Part shown: positions 1 to 12,300 of the stretch, one piece after another
Layout: every line of letters begins with the position of its first letter
Numbering within the stretch: position 1 is the stretch's first letter
Assembly (NCBI GenBank): GCA_932521025.1
Contig: OW051471.1
Location: 2,480,001 to 2,544,000, forward strand
Direction: 5' to 3'
Length of the DNA: 64,000 nt
Origin: Oscheius onirici
Taxonomy: Eukaryota > Nematoda > Chromadorea > Rhabditida > Rhabditidae
Position numbers and translations under genes: made by a program
Notes under the pieces: model-generated
Databases searched by the model: none
The model's input: the letters and a program-made list of their open reading frames with translations, nothing else
What the model was told of the DNA's origin: nothing

Positions 1-327
1 CAATCTGTTTTAATTTAAATTAATCTGGGCTACAAAATCATATATAGAACAGGAAATGGGGATATCATGGACCGAAAAGAAACCCTTCTCGTTATGCATG
101 ATTTCGCTTCTAGAAAACTTTTTAACAGTTTTCTGGTTTAAATCCATGTGTGTTCTGCTCATATTCTGCTCAATACAATGAAGTAATTTTTTTGTTGTTC
201 CATGATACCCCAATCATGGTAAAGAGCGCCGATTTTGGAAGTCTCGTTTCTCGAAAATTTTCTACTGGGCCTTTCCTGTTCTATATATGATTTTGTAGCC
301 CAGATTAATTTAAATTAAAACAGATTG
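1..327. repeat. Inverted-repeat (MITE-like) element
   Basis: Bases 1-58 reappear as their reverse complement at about 271-327 with very few mismatches. The centre is unrelated AT-rich DNA. The left arm begins at the window edge, so the true end and any target duplication cannot be seen. The chance open frame 10-213 lies within it and is not coding. Confidence 0.8.
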
Positions 328-1492
328 ATTTGTTCAATTCGATTTGATAAGCGTTTTGCATTCCTCTGAAGTTGGTCACTTTCACAACTTTGACCCTCTG
401 TATCTCAGCGAGAAAAAAATTCTGAGGAATCTGGTCGCGGCTGGCGTTCTTATTTGATAAGAACAATAAAACTACGCTGTCAGAATTTTGGAATATGCTC
501 TTTGGCCTCCGCGGTGATAAAACTATCGTTCTAAATTTCACCTTTCGGGGTGGTGCTTAACATTTTTCGACTATGGTTTCTGAGCTTTATATATCACTAA
601 ATAGAGCTAACTTAGACCATTTTTTCTAAAAAAAAGATTGCCTGATTTGCTTGAAAAGAAAGTTACGACCAAAAGTACCCGAACTTATTGCCGCACCTGA
701 TAGCTCAGCACGCATTGCATCAAGGATATCACCTTGTATAACTATAGTTTTCAAAGCTAAAAATCTGCTATTTTTAGAAACTTAGAAATTTTCTTTTTAT
801 AGTTTCGGTTTTTTCTATTCGTGGTTTACGTCTGTGGAAAGGGATAGTGAATAGCCGACACTTTTACACTAAAAAAATGAACTGACTATTTGAACCAGAA
901 TGATCCTTTTCCTTACGAAAAAACAGTATAGTGTCTCAGAAGTATGCCACGGTACACAGTTAGTTTGTGTAACAAGACATTTTCCGAATTTGAATCCCCA
1001 ATTTTCACAAAGGGACTAAAAAAAACTGAAAAGAAAACTCTGAACGAATGTGTCTTTTTGCTCCGCAAAGAAAGACAAAGCTGAGTTTGAAAAGAGCGAA
1101 AAATCTTTACGAGAAGACAAGTTTGAAACTGTACTTATAGCGGCATCAAAGTGTTTGCTTATGTGAGAAAAGAGAAGAAAGTTGTAGCGCTTCTGTGTTT
1201 TTGCCTGGCACTTGTGTTTTCTTTGAAACAAGTTTCCAGAACATTTTCGGCCCCCGGATCGGACGATGTCAAGACTGAAACGAGCCAGAAAAACGACTCA
1301 AAAAGCCTCAAAGTACACTATTTTTTCATCGGAGAAAGGTCAAAATTTGGAAATGTGAACTGGGAAACGTTCCGAAAGAGGTTTTAGTTTTTTTTTGTGT
1401 TCCAGGATCTAATGTTATACATTTCTATCTTCTCACATTATTAGTGCCGGGTTTTCACACACAAATCAGAATGGCAAATAAAATAAGCTTAC
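328..1492. other. No gene recognised
   Basis: AT-rich DNA between the foldback element and the last recognised chemoreceptor exon. A plus-strand open frame at 1151-1387 begins with a basic then hydrophobic stretch but has no family features and no convincing splice partner. The missing 3' exon or exons of the minus-strand chemoreceptor would be expected here, but I could not find one in frame. Confidence 0.4.
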
Positions 1493-4400
1493 CACATCGT
1501 AAACATGGCTGAGATGACTTGTATCCTGTCCCAGTGGTACTGCTGGCGTGAACCAGACCGAGTAGCACATCAGACTCACAATTACGAGCTGAAATAACTT
1601 CTTTTGCCGCCAATTTCAAATATCCGGAACCTTTGAAACGAGTGTGACTACCAAAAACGGCAGAATCATCCTCGTGGCTCTGATATTCTCGTCCAGCTGG
1701 TATCGCTCTCCCAGTTTTTTGTCCTCATGGTGACGACGTCCGTAGATTATTCGATTAAAGTAGTAGATCAGATACAGTCCGATTACTGAGAAGACGGTGA
1801 AAATGACGTAGAGATAGACGAGAATGGCGTCGATTGGGACTAAAAATATGCTATTTTTGAATTGCACCGGATCTTTTACGGCTTTTCTAACCTATAATAC
1901 TGCCAGTTTTTCTAGCCTATAATACTTGTACATACTTGTCAAAAATAAGTGCCGGAGGTTCGCTTTTCATGGTTTCAAAACTTTGCATATAAGCAAGATG
2001 AGAGATTACTCACACTTGCTTGTAGTTGCCATAGTCCAGAAAAAAGTATCTATGTATGTGGTTTGTTCAATAAAGACAGGTCATGAATTTTCGATTCACT
2101 TGTCGTTGTCGTTCAAAAAAGATTCCGCGTTCAGCAAGATGAGCAGAAGTGGTTATTTTATGTTAGCTACACAACTTTTTCTCTTCGAGTGGCAACTTTC
2201 CAAAATGTTTCAACTAATTCTAATTCTAATTTATTTGCTAATCACGTCTGGGATCGACGAGGGCATCTCTGAGATTTTTCCATTCCTCAGCAGTTCGCCT
2301 CCACCACATGGGTCCAGCTTGCTCTCTTACATCGTCCATCCATCTTCACCGTTGCCGGCCTGCTCGTCTTGTTCCTTGTCTAAGGATCCATTCAGTTACT
2401 CGCTTTGCCCACGCTCATTCGTCCATCTGTTTAGCAGAGATATTCCGAGAAGCCTTCTTTCCATCCTATGCTAATGTTTCAACAAGCACATATAATTTAG
2501 ATCTTTTACGTTTCCTTACTTGTTCTTTTGTGATGTTTTCCGAACTTCTGAAATTCATTTTTTTTTACTCAAAATAGGTTTTTCTCGGCAGTTTCTGAGA
2601 AAATACTCACAAGCTTGATTGAAGCGAAGAACCACGACCAGACAGAAGAAGGCCAGGAAGATGAAAGAGCAAAGGACTGGACAGTATGTTTTGCAGGATT
2701 TCTCATAGTCCGAAGGGTAAGCTGTAGCCACAGCTCGTTCAGCGACCAGAGCTGCCCCAGCCGCAACAGAAAGAAGACCGGCTGCGACGGTAAAATGAGA
2801 GAAGATTTGCTGAAATTTTTTTATAGAATCAAATTGTACTTTTTCGCCATGGCAGACAGACTATTGCAAACAGTTGAGAAACTATATGGGAATTCAAACT
2901 GCAAACCTTATATGTTTTCAACACTTTTCCGCAGATAAAAACATAAATTCTTCAAATATCTTAAAAAAAAACTAGACTTTTCTGGAAGTTTTGGAGCTGT
3001 GAGGACGAATTTTTGCTGCTCCGACCAAATACACATTGAAGGGCATAGCCCAGAAGCATTTGGACCGTTTGTGTAACAAAAAAGCGAGAGTTTTCACTTT
3101 TCCAAAGTTTTTATTTTTCTCACTTGTTCACGTCAAAACCAGATATTTCTGTTACTTTATATGCCGTTTTTGAAACAGTAAAAAGCAGAGATGTGCGGAA
3201 ATATTTTTTCCGCGGAATTTCCGCGGAAACGCGGAAATTTTTTTTTGGAATTTCCGCGGAATTCCGCGGAAATATTATGCTATATTTAATTGCCTTTAAA
3301 TAAAACTCTATGGGAGAAGGGTATTGAGAAACCGGGAGTTTGCTATACGACGGAGTTACGGTCAAATTACATGGAAAAATGCCAAAATTTCCATCAGTAA
3401 ATCGACCCGTAAAACGAGATAATTTAATCAAATTGGCTGATATTAGGGCGCGTCAAAAGTCTTTGTAATTAGTTCTACAGCTACCCTTCAAACTGATCCG
3501 GGGTTTGTTCCTGGGGGTAATCGACCTCGAAAAAAAAATTGAGAGCTTTTGGGACAGTTTGGATTTTGGGATCAAGGGTTACGGTAGTTTTAAACATCGG
3601 CCAAAAAACGTATTTTCGCGATAACTTTTTGATGTAAGGAGAGACAATAAAATGGTCAACTACAAAAAAACTCAGCTCATCGAGACGCATCTTTATTTTT
3701 TTGAAAAACTTATTTTACTCTTTGGTGCAAAAAGTTATTCGACTTTAAAATTTTCGCATTTTTAGTGTAGTGGGTTTGTGAAATTTCACGCTGGAGCGAC
3801 CCGGGTTCGAGTCCGCCGAGAGGAAATCTTTTTGTTTTTTAACAGTAGCATTTTACTGGGCTAAGTAGCACCCCTGTAAAATATTAGCTCGATTGGATCG
3901 ATATACTCGATAGGATCGAGTTGACCATTTTTTTTGTATCTCCTTACACCAAAAAGTTATCGCGAAAATACGTTTTTTGGCCGATTTTAATAGCTACCGT
4001 AACCCTTGATCCCAAAATCTCTCAATTTTTTTTTTCGAGGTCGATTACCCCCAGGAACAGTCCCGGAGCGATCCGATCAATTTGAAGGGTAGCTGTAGAA
4101 CTAATTACAAAGACTTTTGACGCGCCCTAATACTTTGGGATAATATCGGCCTTAGATAGGGCTAATATGAGCCAGAAAATCAGACCTAAACGATCTATCC
4201 ACGCGACGCTAGACCCGAGTGCCAACTAATTAGTGACCACCCCTGTACCACCAGCCACCTATAGGAAGCACTTTGGTGACCATACAAGCTGTTTGTGAAA
4301 CAGCAAAAATTGACATGATTTTACTGTCGGTGACATGCGAGCATCACTCCCTCTTTGCTCAAAATCGTCTTACCAGAACCCCGAAACATTTTCTTTGTTT

Positions 4401-4588
4401 TCTTCCCATTTCTCTTCAAAACTTCCTCTCATATTTTTAGCCCTCTGACCTCACTCCCTCTATTTTCAGTAAAACTGACCATAGTCGGCGGATTAGCATT
4501 TCCAATAAAGAACATTCTCGCAATGACCGCATAGATCCTCTGACCGACTTGAACCAGCTGTCCCAGCAGCACGAGAATCAGGAAAATT
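1493..4588 (-). CDS. Seven-transmembrane chemoreceptor (Sra/Srab/Srb/Sre type), partial model
   Basis: Putative chemosensory GPCR of a nematode serpentine-receptor family, expected in sensory-neuron cilia. Minus-strand exons that join in phase: 4480-4588 (hydrophobic, TM1/2 region), 2611-2809 (contains AERAVATAYPSDYEK, the E-R-x-x-A-T...YE signature at the end of TM3, followed by a TM helix), a possible 36-nt exon 2014-2049, 1631-1839 (a TM helix, then GERYQLDENIRATRMILP, typical of the third cytoplasmic loop entering TM6), and 1493-1588 (TM6 and following loop). Donors are GTGAGT, GTTCCG and GTAAGC; acceptors include TTTCAG. The first coding exon (upstream of 4588) and the C-terminal exon (below 1493) were not found, so the gene is either incompletely modelled or truncated. 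The intron 2810-4479 contains a 688-bp MITE. The exact subfamily is uncertain. Confidence 0.75.
3190..3285. repeat. TTTCCGCGGAA palindrome cluster
   Basis: Several overlapping copies of a palindromic unit built on TTCCGCGGAA, separated by short A/T runs, inside the chemoreceptor intron. The same core recurs at 6440-6680. Confidence 0.7.
3300..3440. repeat. Dispersed repeat interrupted by a MITE
   Basis: Reverse-complement copy of 14915-15060. Its continuation on the other side of the MITE (4133-4178) matches 14878-14912, so both parts belong to one older repeat split by insertion of the 3443-4130 element. Confidence 0.75.
3443..4130. mobile_element. TA-flanked foldback MITE, termini TTAGGGCGCG
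   Basis: Non-autonomous inverted-repeat DNA transposon of 688 bp. Left arm 3443 to about 3680 matches the reverse complement of about 3920-4130. It is flanked by TA on both sides (3441-3442, 4131-4132). The centre holds a tRNA-like B box, GGTTCGAGTCC at 3804-3814. Related elements lie at 47791-48673 and 56937-57699. TA duplication and terminal inverted repeats suggest mobilisation by a Tc1/mariner-type transposase in trans; no transposase is present. Confidence 0.88.
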
Positions 4589-5132
4589 CTGAAAAAATAC
4601 TCTCTTAAAAATAGTACGAGTCCCCCTATATAATCATTCCGTGAAACATTAGTGACCAGTGAAAAGTCGTTTAATTATAGCTCCGAGAACAACAGGAAAA
4701 TGTAGCTCTGTGCAGGGAAAAATATGTTTGTGAGTGGGGACAGGAAATTACCCAATAGAGAGTCTCCGGCCTTGGAATAGAATTAGCTTGACGGTTGCTG
4801 TTTTGTTGGGAAAAGGTCATGTGTTTTTCTCGTAGTTGGTTTTAGAAAGAGGGAAATATGGAGGACAAAAACTGATGAAAGTAGTGCTGTCGTTGAAAAA
4901 CAAAGTGGTGAAATTGGCCAAGATTTGGACGTTTCGAAGTAACGTCCTCAAGATTTTGGAAAGTGTGAAAAAAGTTTCACTGTTGTATTCTGTAGATCGA
5001 AGGAGAATTGAAATAATGGATCTGGCGGAATTAGTGAAAATTAGTTTTTGTGAATTTCGCGAAAAAAAAATCATACTTCATAATAGATAGACGACAGTTT
5101 GCGACAATGTTTGCTGGAACAAATTCGTTTTC

Positions 5133-5570
5133 CTAACTTTTGAGAAGGTTGAGAAATTCAACGACTCCCAACAGAAATGGCAAACCTGGCCGGCCGGCCA
5201 GGCCAGGTTGTGAACACGGTGCCAACCTGGCCTGGCCGGCCAGGTTGGGCCAGGTTTGGCGGCTAGGATCGCGGCGGGACACTCGCGGCGGGTTACTGTA
5301 GCAAATCGATAAAACTCGATTTTTCTCCAGTTTTCTTATTTTATTGTCGTTGTTGGTTGGTTGTTTTATAACGTGTTGCAATGAAAAAAGGGAAAAAATA
5401 ACATCTAGTACAAGAATCTACGAGAAAAATGGAGTTTTATCGATTTGCTACAGTAACCCGCCGCGAGGGTCCCGCCGCGATCCTAGCCGCCAAACCTGGC
5501 CCAACCTGGCCAGGTTCGGCGCGCTGTTTACAAGCTGACCTGGCCTGGCTCAACTTTTTTTCATAGTACG
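5133..5570. repeat. GGCC-rich foldback repeat
   Basis: Imperfect inverted repeat. The outer arms are runs of CCTGGCC/GGCCAGG words. Inside them is a GGCGGCTAGGATCGCGGCGGG segment and its complement, and the inner arms contain TACAGT/AAATCGATAAAACTC. Partial copies of the same sequence lie at 42075-42425, 42490-42526 and 62925-63030. Confidence 0.75.
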
Positions 5571-7686
5571 GGCCGGCCTACTACAGATTTGTCCACAGGC
5601 CAATACTTGAGATGTACTTTTCAGAAAACTACCTGGTGATTGAATATAAGGGTTTTGAGCCCTTCTTATTGGAAAAGTTCCGTCATTTAGAACGGTAAAA
5701 ACGGCGACGTTCTATTATGTGGAGGCGGCTAATTGAGATAATGGTACTGGGTGTAAGCAGATTAGTTTTGGAACAATTTGAATGACAAACCGGATCTATT
5801 CACGAAATCCAAAGCCAAACGCAAACTACGCTTTCCTCCCGGAAAACATATGTCAGTTAGCCGTCAACGGTTACCTAAAGTTCATTTTCCACACAGTAAT
5901 TAGACTCGAAGCTTATGAACTATGCATCTTTTACTTGCGCAATTTTCCAGCAGGTGCTTCAAGGTACTGCTTTACCACGTTTTTTTCTCACGTTTTTTGG
6001 ATATACGACCCATTTTTTGAAAAATTCACTCCAAAATTTTGGCTCTCTGCGTTTTCAGGATTACTCTAGGCTGTGCGAATGAAGGAGAGAGTGGAAAAGC
6101 GCACACTGCTATCCATACTTCAAAACCTAAATGTCATGTTTAATCATTTTTTGGCTACAAACGAAACTACAGCTCATTTTCGTGCGTGGCCTGCTTTATG
6201 GAGGTTTTCGCGTGATAAACACTACGATTTGGGAAGGAGATGTTATGGATATGAGTTGTTGAAGGAATGAGTAAACGAGGAACTTCGAGTTCAATAAAAG
6301 AATGTGAAACAACTGAATTTGAACTTCTCACACTGCACTGCCACAACTAATACTGCTCGTTGAAAACCAGGAGGTAAAAAAGTGTTGAACTAAAAATAAG
6401 AGAAAATGTATACAGGGTGAAGCATACAAGTTAAAAAAAATGCGTTCGTTCCGCGCCGCGAATCTTGGAGGGGCGTTAGTTCCGCGGAACTAACGTCTCA
6501 CCCCCGTTTTCGGCGCGGAACTAACGCCCATGTTCGGTAGTTCCGCAGAACTAACGTCTCACCCCTATTAAAATATCTCTTTTTATCAAAAAAAATCAAG
6601 GGGAGTGAGACGTTAGTTCCGCGCCGCGAATCGTGGAGGATTCCGCGGAACTAACGTCTCCTCCCCCCCTGTATAATAGACGAACAGATACGGAAAACAT
6701 GGCAGACAGACAAAAAACTTTTTTTTTTGGAGACGGTTTTCTTCTGACATCACGGACACTAAACAAAGCAAATCGAAAGACTAGAAAAGTGGCAGTATTC
6801 AGGTTGACCGTGAAACAAAAGAAAAATACTAGGACCTCGACCAAAAAGCTACTGTATTACCTACCTACAAAAGCAAGTATAGTAGTAGTAAAAGTAAGCA
6901 AAAAAAACATAAACATAAACATAAAAGCAAGTATCAGCTGTACAGGCATCCATTTCGAACGTAAGCTCGGATAGGCGCAGCAGTTCAAAACGGGTGTCAA
7001 GTTTTTCTGCAAAATGTTGCTTCCCCAAAAATGAGCCTTTCTGATACTTTTAGTTCAAAGACCCGGTTTGACCCCCTGGTTAGAAAACCAAGCGTTTTAT
7101 AGTTTCGCTCATCAGGCGTACATCAAATACAAAGCTTCCCCCTAATTGCAGTCTTTGAAACGAAAAAGAACCCAAACACAGTCTTTCATGGCTAAAGTTC
7201 TCGAAACAAAACTAACCTGAAGTTTGGATGAATGCATCGTCTTCCCGACAACGAGTAGCAAATTCCCAGACAGAGGGGTACAATGCAGAAATTGGTGAGT
7301 AGTTCGAGAATATACAAGGCGACATTCCAATTGTCCAGGTCAGAATGTAAAATTGGCATTTTCTAGAGAAACAAAGTTATCCCCGGGAGTCTGAGATTCG
7401 ATTCAAAAGAAGGGGCGGAGAAACAGCTGCCCCATAGAGACAGAGAGAGAGGGAGTTCCGAAGGTCAGAAATTAATTGGAAGGGCAGTCTTTTTTTGTCT
7501 GCCATAAGATTTCATTGGAGCGGAAGTTGTTGAACTTGTTTCTAGACACTAGAAATAGTTTTTTTTTTGCTTCAGGTGTTGTTCAAATACAGTAAAAATG
7601 TAAGGGTAGTACTTTCTTTTCAGAGGTGAAACCTATAGAGTTTTGGTCGTTTTCAACTGTTTATACTTTTTTTTTGGTCGAATAAA
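5571..7686. other. No gene recognised
   Basis: Between the GGCC foldback and the Helitron. Open frames 5782-6069 and 6073-6270 have no recognisable domain or splice context. Contains the palindrome cluster at 6440-6680 and AT-rich spacer. Confidence 0.5.
6440..6680. repeat. Palindromic TTCCGCGGAACTAACG repeats
   Basis: Four or more copies, in both orientations, of a unit containing AGTTCCGCGGAACTAACG followed by TCTCACCCC. They form nested palindromes. Probably a foldback element related to the CCGCGG cluster at 3190. Confidence 0.7.
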
Positions 7687-7975
7687 TCTCTCTACTACTA
7701 AAGCGCAATGGTGTCTGTGGTGGACTCTGTATGTTTGTTTGTTTGTCCGGGACCTCAAATTTTGGTGTATTGTTAAGAGTCGCCGCTGTTACCCAGACAA
7801 CCCGGGTTCGACTCCTTTCTTCGCCAAATATTTTTGCTAAATTGTTTCGAGTAGGAAATAAAGTCCCGCTGACCGCTAGAGGATCAGAAGACATCGGTCG
7901 ACAGGGGGGAAGGGATCAGAAGTAAAGAAGAGGACACAAATAAAAAAGCAGACGACAGGCAGCGAAGCCGGCTGG
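7687..7975 (+). mobile_element. Non-autonomous Helitron-like element (copy 1)
   Basis: Starts TCTCTCTACTACTAAAGCG directly after A and ends CTGG directly before T, as expected for A/T insertion by Helitrons. A GC-rich region just before the CTGG end corresponds to the hairpin seen intact in other copies, here partly mutated. Internally it carries TTGTCCGGGACCTCAAAT, then a tRNA B-box-like stretch (GGGTTCGACTCC), then a purine-rich tandem unit (GATCAGAAG...GGGGAAGG). No Rep/helicase coding sequence. Confidence 0.85.
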
Positions 7976-8069
7976 TCCAATTTTCTATGTTTCAGATTCT
8001 TTAGAAACTGAGTCGTGAGAGAGATCGGTCTGAAATTTTTTCCAATGAAAAAGATCACCACAATTAAAG

Positions 8070-8500
8070 GAAGCCTTCGGCTATGCCGGAATGCCGGAAA
8101 CGTTGCAGGACCAATTGGCATTGGTCCCGTCACGATTTTGCATATTTTTCATTTTTTGACGCTTTGCACTCGTTTTATCATTGTCAAACCATGTTTAATC
8201 GATTCCGTATCAAAATTTACACCAGTTATGTCTATTCCGACATCAAAATTGCTGTGCTTAGCAAAGAAAGGAAAGAACAAAAACGCTGTTTTCGCCTTTT
8301 CCTTCCAGTTTTATTATATTTTTGCTTTCGGAATATACTTATCTGACGTAAAATTTGATGCCGAATCGGTTCAACATGGTTTGGAAACGAAAAAATGTGT
8401 GTGGAACGAAGAAAACACGAAAATGCAATATTTGAGGCGTTTGAGGTTTGAATGCGCGGGCTACGCAGATTGTTCCTATCTGGTTATAATGTCAGTGCCT
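8070..8500. mobile_element. Diverged copy of the TTAA-flanked MITE
   Basis: Reverse-complement similarity to 23819-24268 across the end (TTATAACCAGAT...GCCCGCGCA...CAAACCTCAAAC) and into the interior. The right terminus reads TTATAATGTCAGTGCCTCTTTAA, a mutated version of the other copy's terminal repeat followed by TTAA. The left end is eroded. The 163-residue open frame across it is incidental. Confidence 0.6.
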
Positions 8501-8852
8501 CTTTAACCTATAAAAAAATTTGGGGTTGATTTGTTGAAAAATAATAATTTGAAAAATATTTCATTTTCCAAAAACATGTCGATGTCTCCCGTGACTAGTT
8601 ACACAGGTTGGTGTGGGAAATCTATAGAACCGATTGCCCCCAAATTTTGGCTAGAGGTTAAGAATCCACCCCATTCGTTGCGCGCAAACTATCAGACCGA
8701 TTGGATAATTCTGAATAGGTCTCCTCAGATGGGATTTTCCGGACTTATCCGCAATTTCAGCAATTTGACCACCATTTCGGCGGGCGCTGGTGTCCAAAAG
8801 CGCTGAATTTTTAGGACATCTTCAGCGCTACTGGTGTTCCAAATTCAGCGCA

Positions 8853-9006
8853 AAGATAGAGGTGGCTCGGACTTTATTATTTTGGGTCAAAGGAAAACCA
8901 CAAACAACGTCACTTTCAGCTTCATTCAGACGGGGTTAGGGTTTTCCTTTGACCCGAAATAATATTGCCCTGTTTTTGTAAAGTCCGAGCCACCTCTCTC
9001 TTTGCG
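8853..9006. repeat. Short inverted repeat (hairpin element)
   Basis: The left arm starting GCAAAGATAGAGGTGGCTCG and containing TTTTGGGTCAAAGGAAAACC is mirrored by an arm ending CGAGCCACCTCTCTCTTTGC, with about 35 bp of loop. Confidence 0.75.
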
Positions 9007-9224
9007 GGTCGCTTTTTTAATTATATTGCTTTCGATTTTACAAGGGAATGTTTTCAGTCGGGTGTGGGATATCAAGATGAGCTCGATACCATTCGATAGA
9101 GGATCGAAAATAATAGTACTAGCTAGATTTTCAGCTGCCGAATGAATTTCGTTTGCCCTCTGCAGCGTTTTTAATTTCCCGGTTTACGGGCAAATTTGCG
9201 CATTTTTATGTGCCAACCTCTTAG

Positions 9225-9333
9225 TTATTCAGCGCGTTCTTCTTCAACTCTTAAAAATATCGTGTTTGCATCATTTTTGATCACTTTGTAGGCCTGGTAA
9301 CATTTCAACGAATTCATTGTCACTATGAGAATC
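9225..9333 (-). pseudogene. Possible chemoreceptor exon fragment
   Basis: After a good acceptor (TTGTTTTTCAG) the minus strand reads ILIVTMNSLKCYQAYKVI and a few more residues before a stop. Position of the acceptor, phase and hydrophobic-then-basic pattern resemble exon 4480-4588 of the chemoreceptor, but no flanking exon was found. Weak call. Confidence 0.22.
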
Positions 9334-9724
9334 CTGAAAAACAACAGTCTGCTAATTTGAATTGGGAATTAAAAAAAACGAAGCAAAAGCACGCTCCTGT
9401 CTATTATTCCATCAGGCCATTAAACAAGCGAAAAAGTGAAAATTTTTTTGCTGCAAGTCGGGTGACGAATCTATAACCATTTCCATAGTACGTATTGCTG
9501 GAACATCGTTTTTTGCACTCCGTAACTCACTTTTTTCTAAAACTTCTCCCGTTTTTTCTCATTGAACTCTGTATCCGGATTAGTCTTGTCCTTTTCTCGC
9601 GTGACACAGATTTTCCCGTGAGAACTCTGTTTTTGCTCCACCACGGCGATTGTTGACCGACACGCGAGAACCATTAGCAGACGGCGGGGACTCAGTTTCT
9701 CACACACAATCTCAGAGTCTTGAG

Positions 9725-10717
9725 ATGCCACGTCTCGTCTTCTTTACTGTACTTTTTGTGACTGTCGTCAATGGAATTCAGAACAGGGCTGGTTAGTTTT
9801 TTCTATAGTTTTGCTTCAAATTTGATTGAAGTAGTATAGTTTTAGGCATACCTAGTCGATTTACTGACAATGAGTAAAATTCCAAGTAGCAAAAATAGGT
9901 TTCTTTTTCCTCAAAGAAGCTGTGTGATCACATCCTCAAACGTCGCAGTTCAAATACGTGATTTTTCAGCTGCTTGGAAGCCGTGTTTTTGAGAAAGCTA
10001 GCGTGCTACTAAATGCTTCAAAACCACGATGCTGAAGTAGTTTTCTTGCAACCAACGTGTATTAGTACTCAGGGTGTAACAAATGTACTGCCTTGAACAT
10101 TTTCGGGATGTGTCTGAAACCATAACCAACCACTTTTCTAGTCTACAAACTGGTTTATTAAGCCCAGAAGAATGGTGCGCAGTGGGAGGGACATTGGAGG
10201 GTACAACGACTACAATACAATTGTTTGTTGTAGTGAACTAGAAGCTTAATTGAATTGGTAAAACCAAAGAAATTTAAATTTTCAAGATTTCAGACATCCG
10301 TAACCGCAACTCTGTCGGTCCTTGCATCCTTTCCGAATGTCCAGATGGTTTCCAGTGCCAGAACGATCTCTGTTTTCCCGACATGACCAAAAGTAGGTCC
10401 TTTTTTCTCCATTTATTCCAAAAAACCATTTCAGTGGAAAGAATAGGTCAATGTGTAAACACACTCTGTCCGGACAGCTATTTCTGTCACAATGACTCGT
10501 GTCTGAGAGCTATACGTAAGTTTTAGCGGGTTTTTTTGTTCCAAAAAGCGTATCAATATGGGAGGTTTGATGATAAACCACTAGGAGAAAAATAAAAGCA
10601 GCAATTTTAGCGAAGAGGAGAGCCGGAGCTACTTCCATCGGTCCCTGTGTCAATCTTCAATGTCCGGTGAAGTACATGTGCGAAAAGAGCGACTACCAGT
10701 GCTATCCGACTGTTTGA
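9725..10717 (+). CDS. Small secreted CC-domain (cysteine-rich) protein
   Basis: Four exons: 9725-9791, 10294-10392, 10435-10515, 10611-10717, all joined in phase through GT/AG sites (acceptors GATTTCAG, CATTTCAG, AATTTTAG). The product is about 117 residues: an N-terminal signal peptide (MPRLVFFTVLFVTVVNG), then three cysteine-rich units, one per exon, each of the form G-x-C-(V/I)-x3-C-P-x4-(F/M)-x-C-x5-C, for example IGQCVNTLCPDSYFCHNDSC. This matches the nematode four-cysteine CC domain (Pfam CC). Four cysteines per unit imply two disulfides each; the protein is presumably extracellular, and its role is unknown for most family members. AATAAA follows the stop at about 10734. No operon partner. 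Confidence 0.85.
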
Positions 10718-11046
10718 TGAACTGGGACAAAGTGGAATAAATTATTTATTCAGCGAGTTATTTACGACTTCTAATTGTAAGACTAAGTCGTCCGGGCAAT
10801 AGTTTGACTTTCGCAGTAAAATTTGAAAGGGAAAGCGATTTTGAAAGAGTACTACAACGGAAGTCGGGACGACACTCCAGTACACATTTGTTCATTGCTT
10901 TTTCGTAAACACTGAAACACGATGGGTTTTGTTATGACTGTTTATAAATTGGAGGAATATATTTGCCTGTATAAACACATCACAAGGGGACTGTCAGAAC
11001 GATTTGATCGTTATTTATTCAGTTTTTTAATTTTATTTCCTGCTCA

Positions 11047-11528
11047 TCTCTCTAATAATAAAGCGCAATGGTGTCTGTCGTGGACTCTGCGTGTTTGTTT
11101 ATTTGTTTGTCTGTGTGTCCGTGGCCACGAAATTTTGGTGTATTGTTAAGAGTCGCCGCTGTTATCCAGAAGACCCAGGTTCGATTCCTCTCCTCGCTAA
11201 ATATTTTTGCTAAGTTATTTTGAGTAGGAAATAGAGTCAGGATAACCGTTAGGGGATTGGCAGGGAGCGGTTGATTTGTATATGATCAGAGATGAATCGT
11301 ATGGCCAGAAAATAGGAAAATGCGTATCGGTTCTTTAGGAGGTGATGAGAACACTGGGAAAGAATGAAAAAGGTCCGATTGATTAGAGAAGGAAAAACGT
11401 GACAGGATCAGAAGAGATCGGTTGACTGGGGAAGGGATCAGAAGGGATCGGTAAACTGGGGAAGGGATGGAAAGTAAAGAAGAAAACACAAGTAAAAAAA
11501 GCCGCCGACAGGCGGCGAAGCCGGCTGG
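11047..11528 (+). mobile_element. Non-autonomous Helitron-like element (copy 2)
   Basis: A|TCTCTCTAATAATAAAGCG start, then an intact terminal hairpin GCCGCCGACAGGCGGC followed by GAAGCCGG and CTGG|T. Contains the B-box-like GGTTCGATTCC and three or so units of the GATCAGAAGRGATCGG...GGGGAAGG tandem repeat. Confidence 0.88.
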
Positions 11529-12300
11529 TTGTTTTTGAAAGTTATTCTAAAAAGTGCGGCGATCGGACCACTCCAAATATACTGTGTAGGCACGACCTAT
11601 TGTTCCAAAAACTCTAGTCAGATTCAAGTAGAAGTTTCGAACGTTAGTTCCGTCAATCTTTGGTGCAAATGCGTCGGGCCCTACAATACCACTCCGGACT
11701 TTTTTTTTCGCGATACATTCCTTGTCACATCCACGATCTGAAAAATTGACATTCAAGCACAAGTTTCGTTTATACAGAGCGTGCTATCCGACTGTTAATA
11801 TTGACATTCAGGCCTAAGAGATACACGAAAAAATACGAAAAAGATATTACCAGGTTGAAGGTTCCCATTTGTCAGTATGCACTTGTTTGCTTTTTTCTTT
11901 TTAGCAAACCGTGAAGCATCGTGGTTTTGTTCAAAAGATCTGAGAAAAGTTCAGAACTGGAGAATTGGGTATTCTGCCAAAAAAGTCTTCCTTTCCTGAA
12001 TTTTTCGAAAATACCCTGGCATCGCATTTACCGCCAGGAGAAGCGCACTTTCGCCACACGGAACCCCCGTAGATCAACTCGAATAAACCCTAAAACCCTG
12101 GCATTCCCTGGTCGACACATTAAATTATCAAAATGACCGCCAGATAATAGTGATGGACAGGACTCAGACAGCTGAATGAGATAAGAGAAAGTGACCACTA
12201 CTTCACTTTCGTTACGTTCTTACTTATTGTTTTCCATACCACAACCAAAGTAAGAAGATTCGCGAGAGTTTTATCAGTAAGTAAAATAATTTTTTTTCTA

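Noticed and set aside
7790..7830. B-box-like GGGTTCGACTCC as a tRNA gene
   Set aside because: No A box at the right distance, no pairing acceptor or T stem, and the sequence is repeated with the Helitron copies.
9537..9731. 64-residue open frame antisense to the CC-domain gene start
   Set aside because: It overlaps the start region of a well-supported gene and has no domain or splice context.
11765..11800. Second copy of the CC-domain gene, from a repeated GTGCTATCCGACTGTT
   Set aside because: Only the last 16 bases match; no cysteine-coding units precede it.
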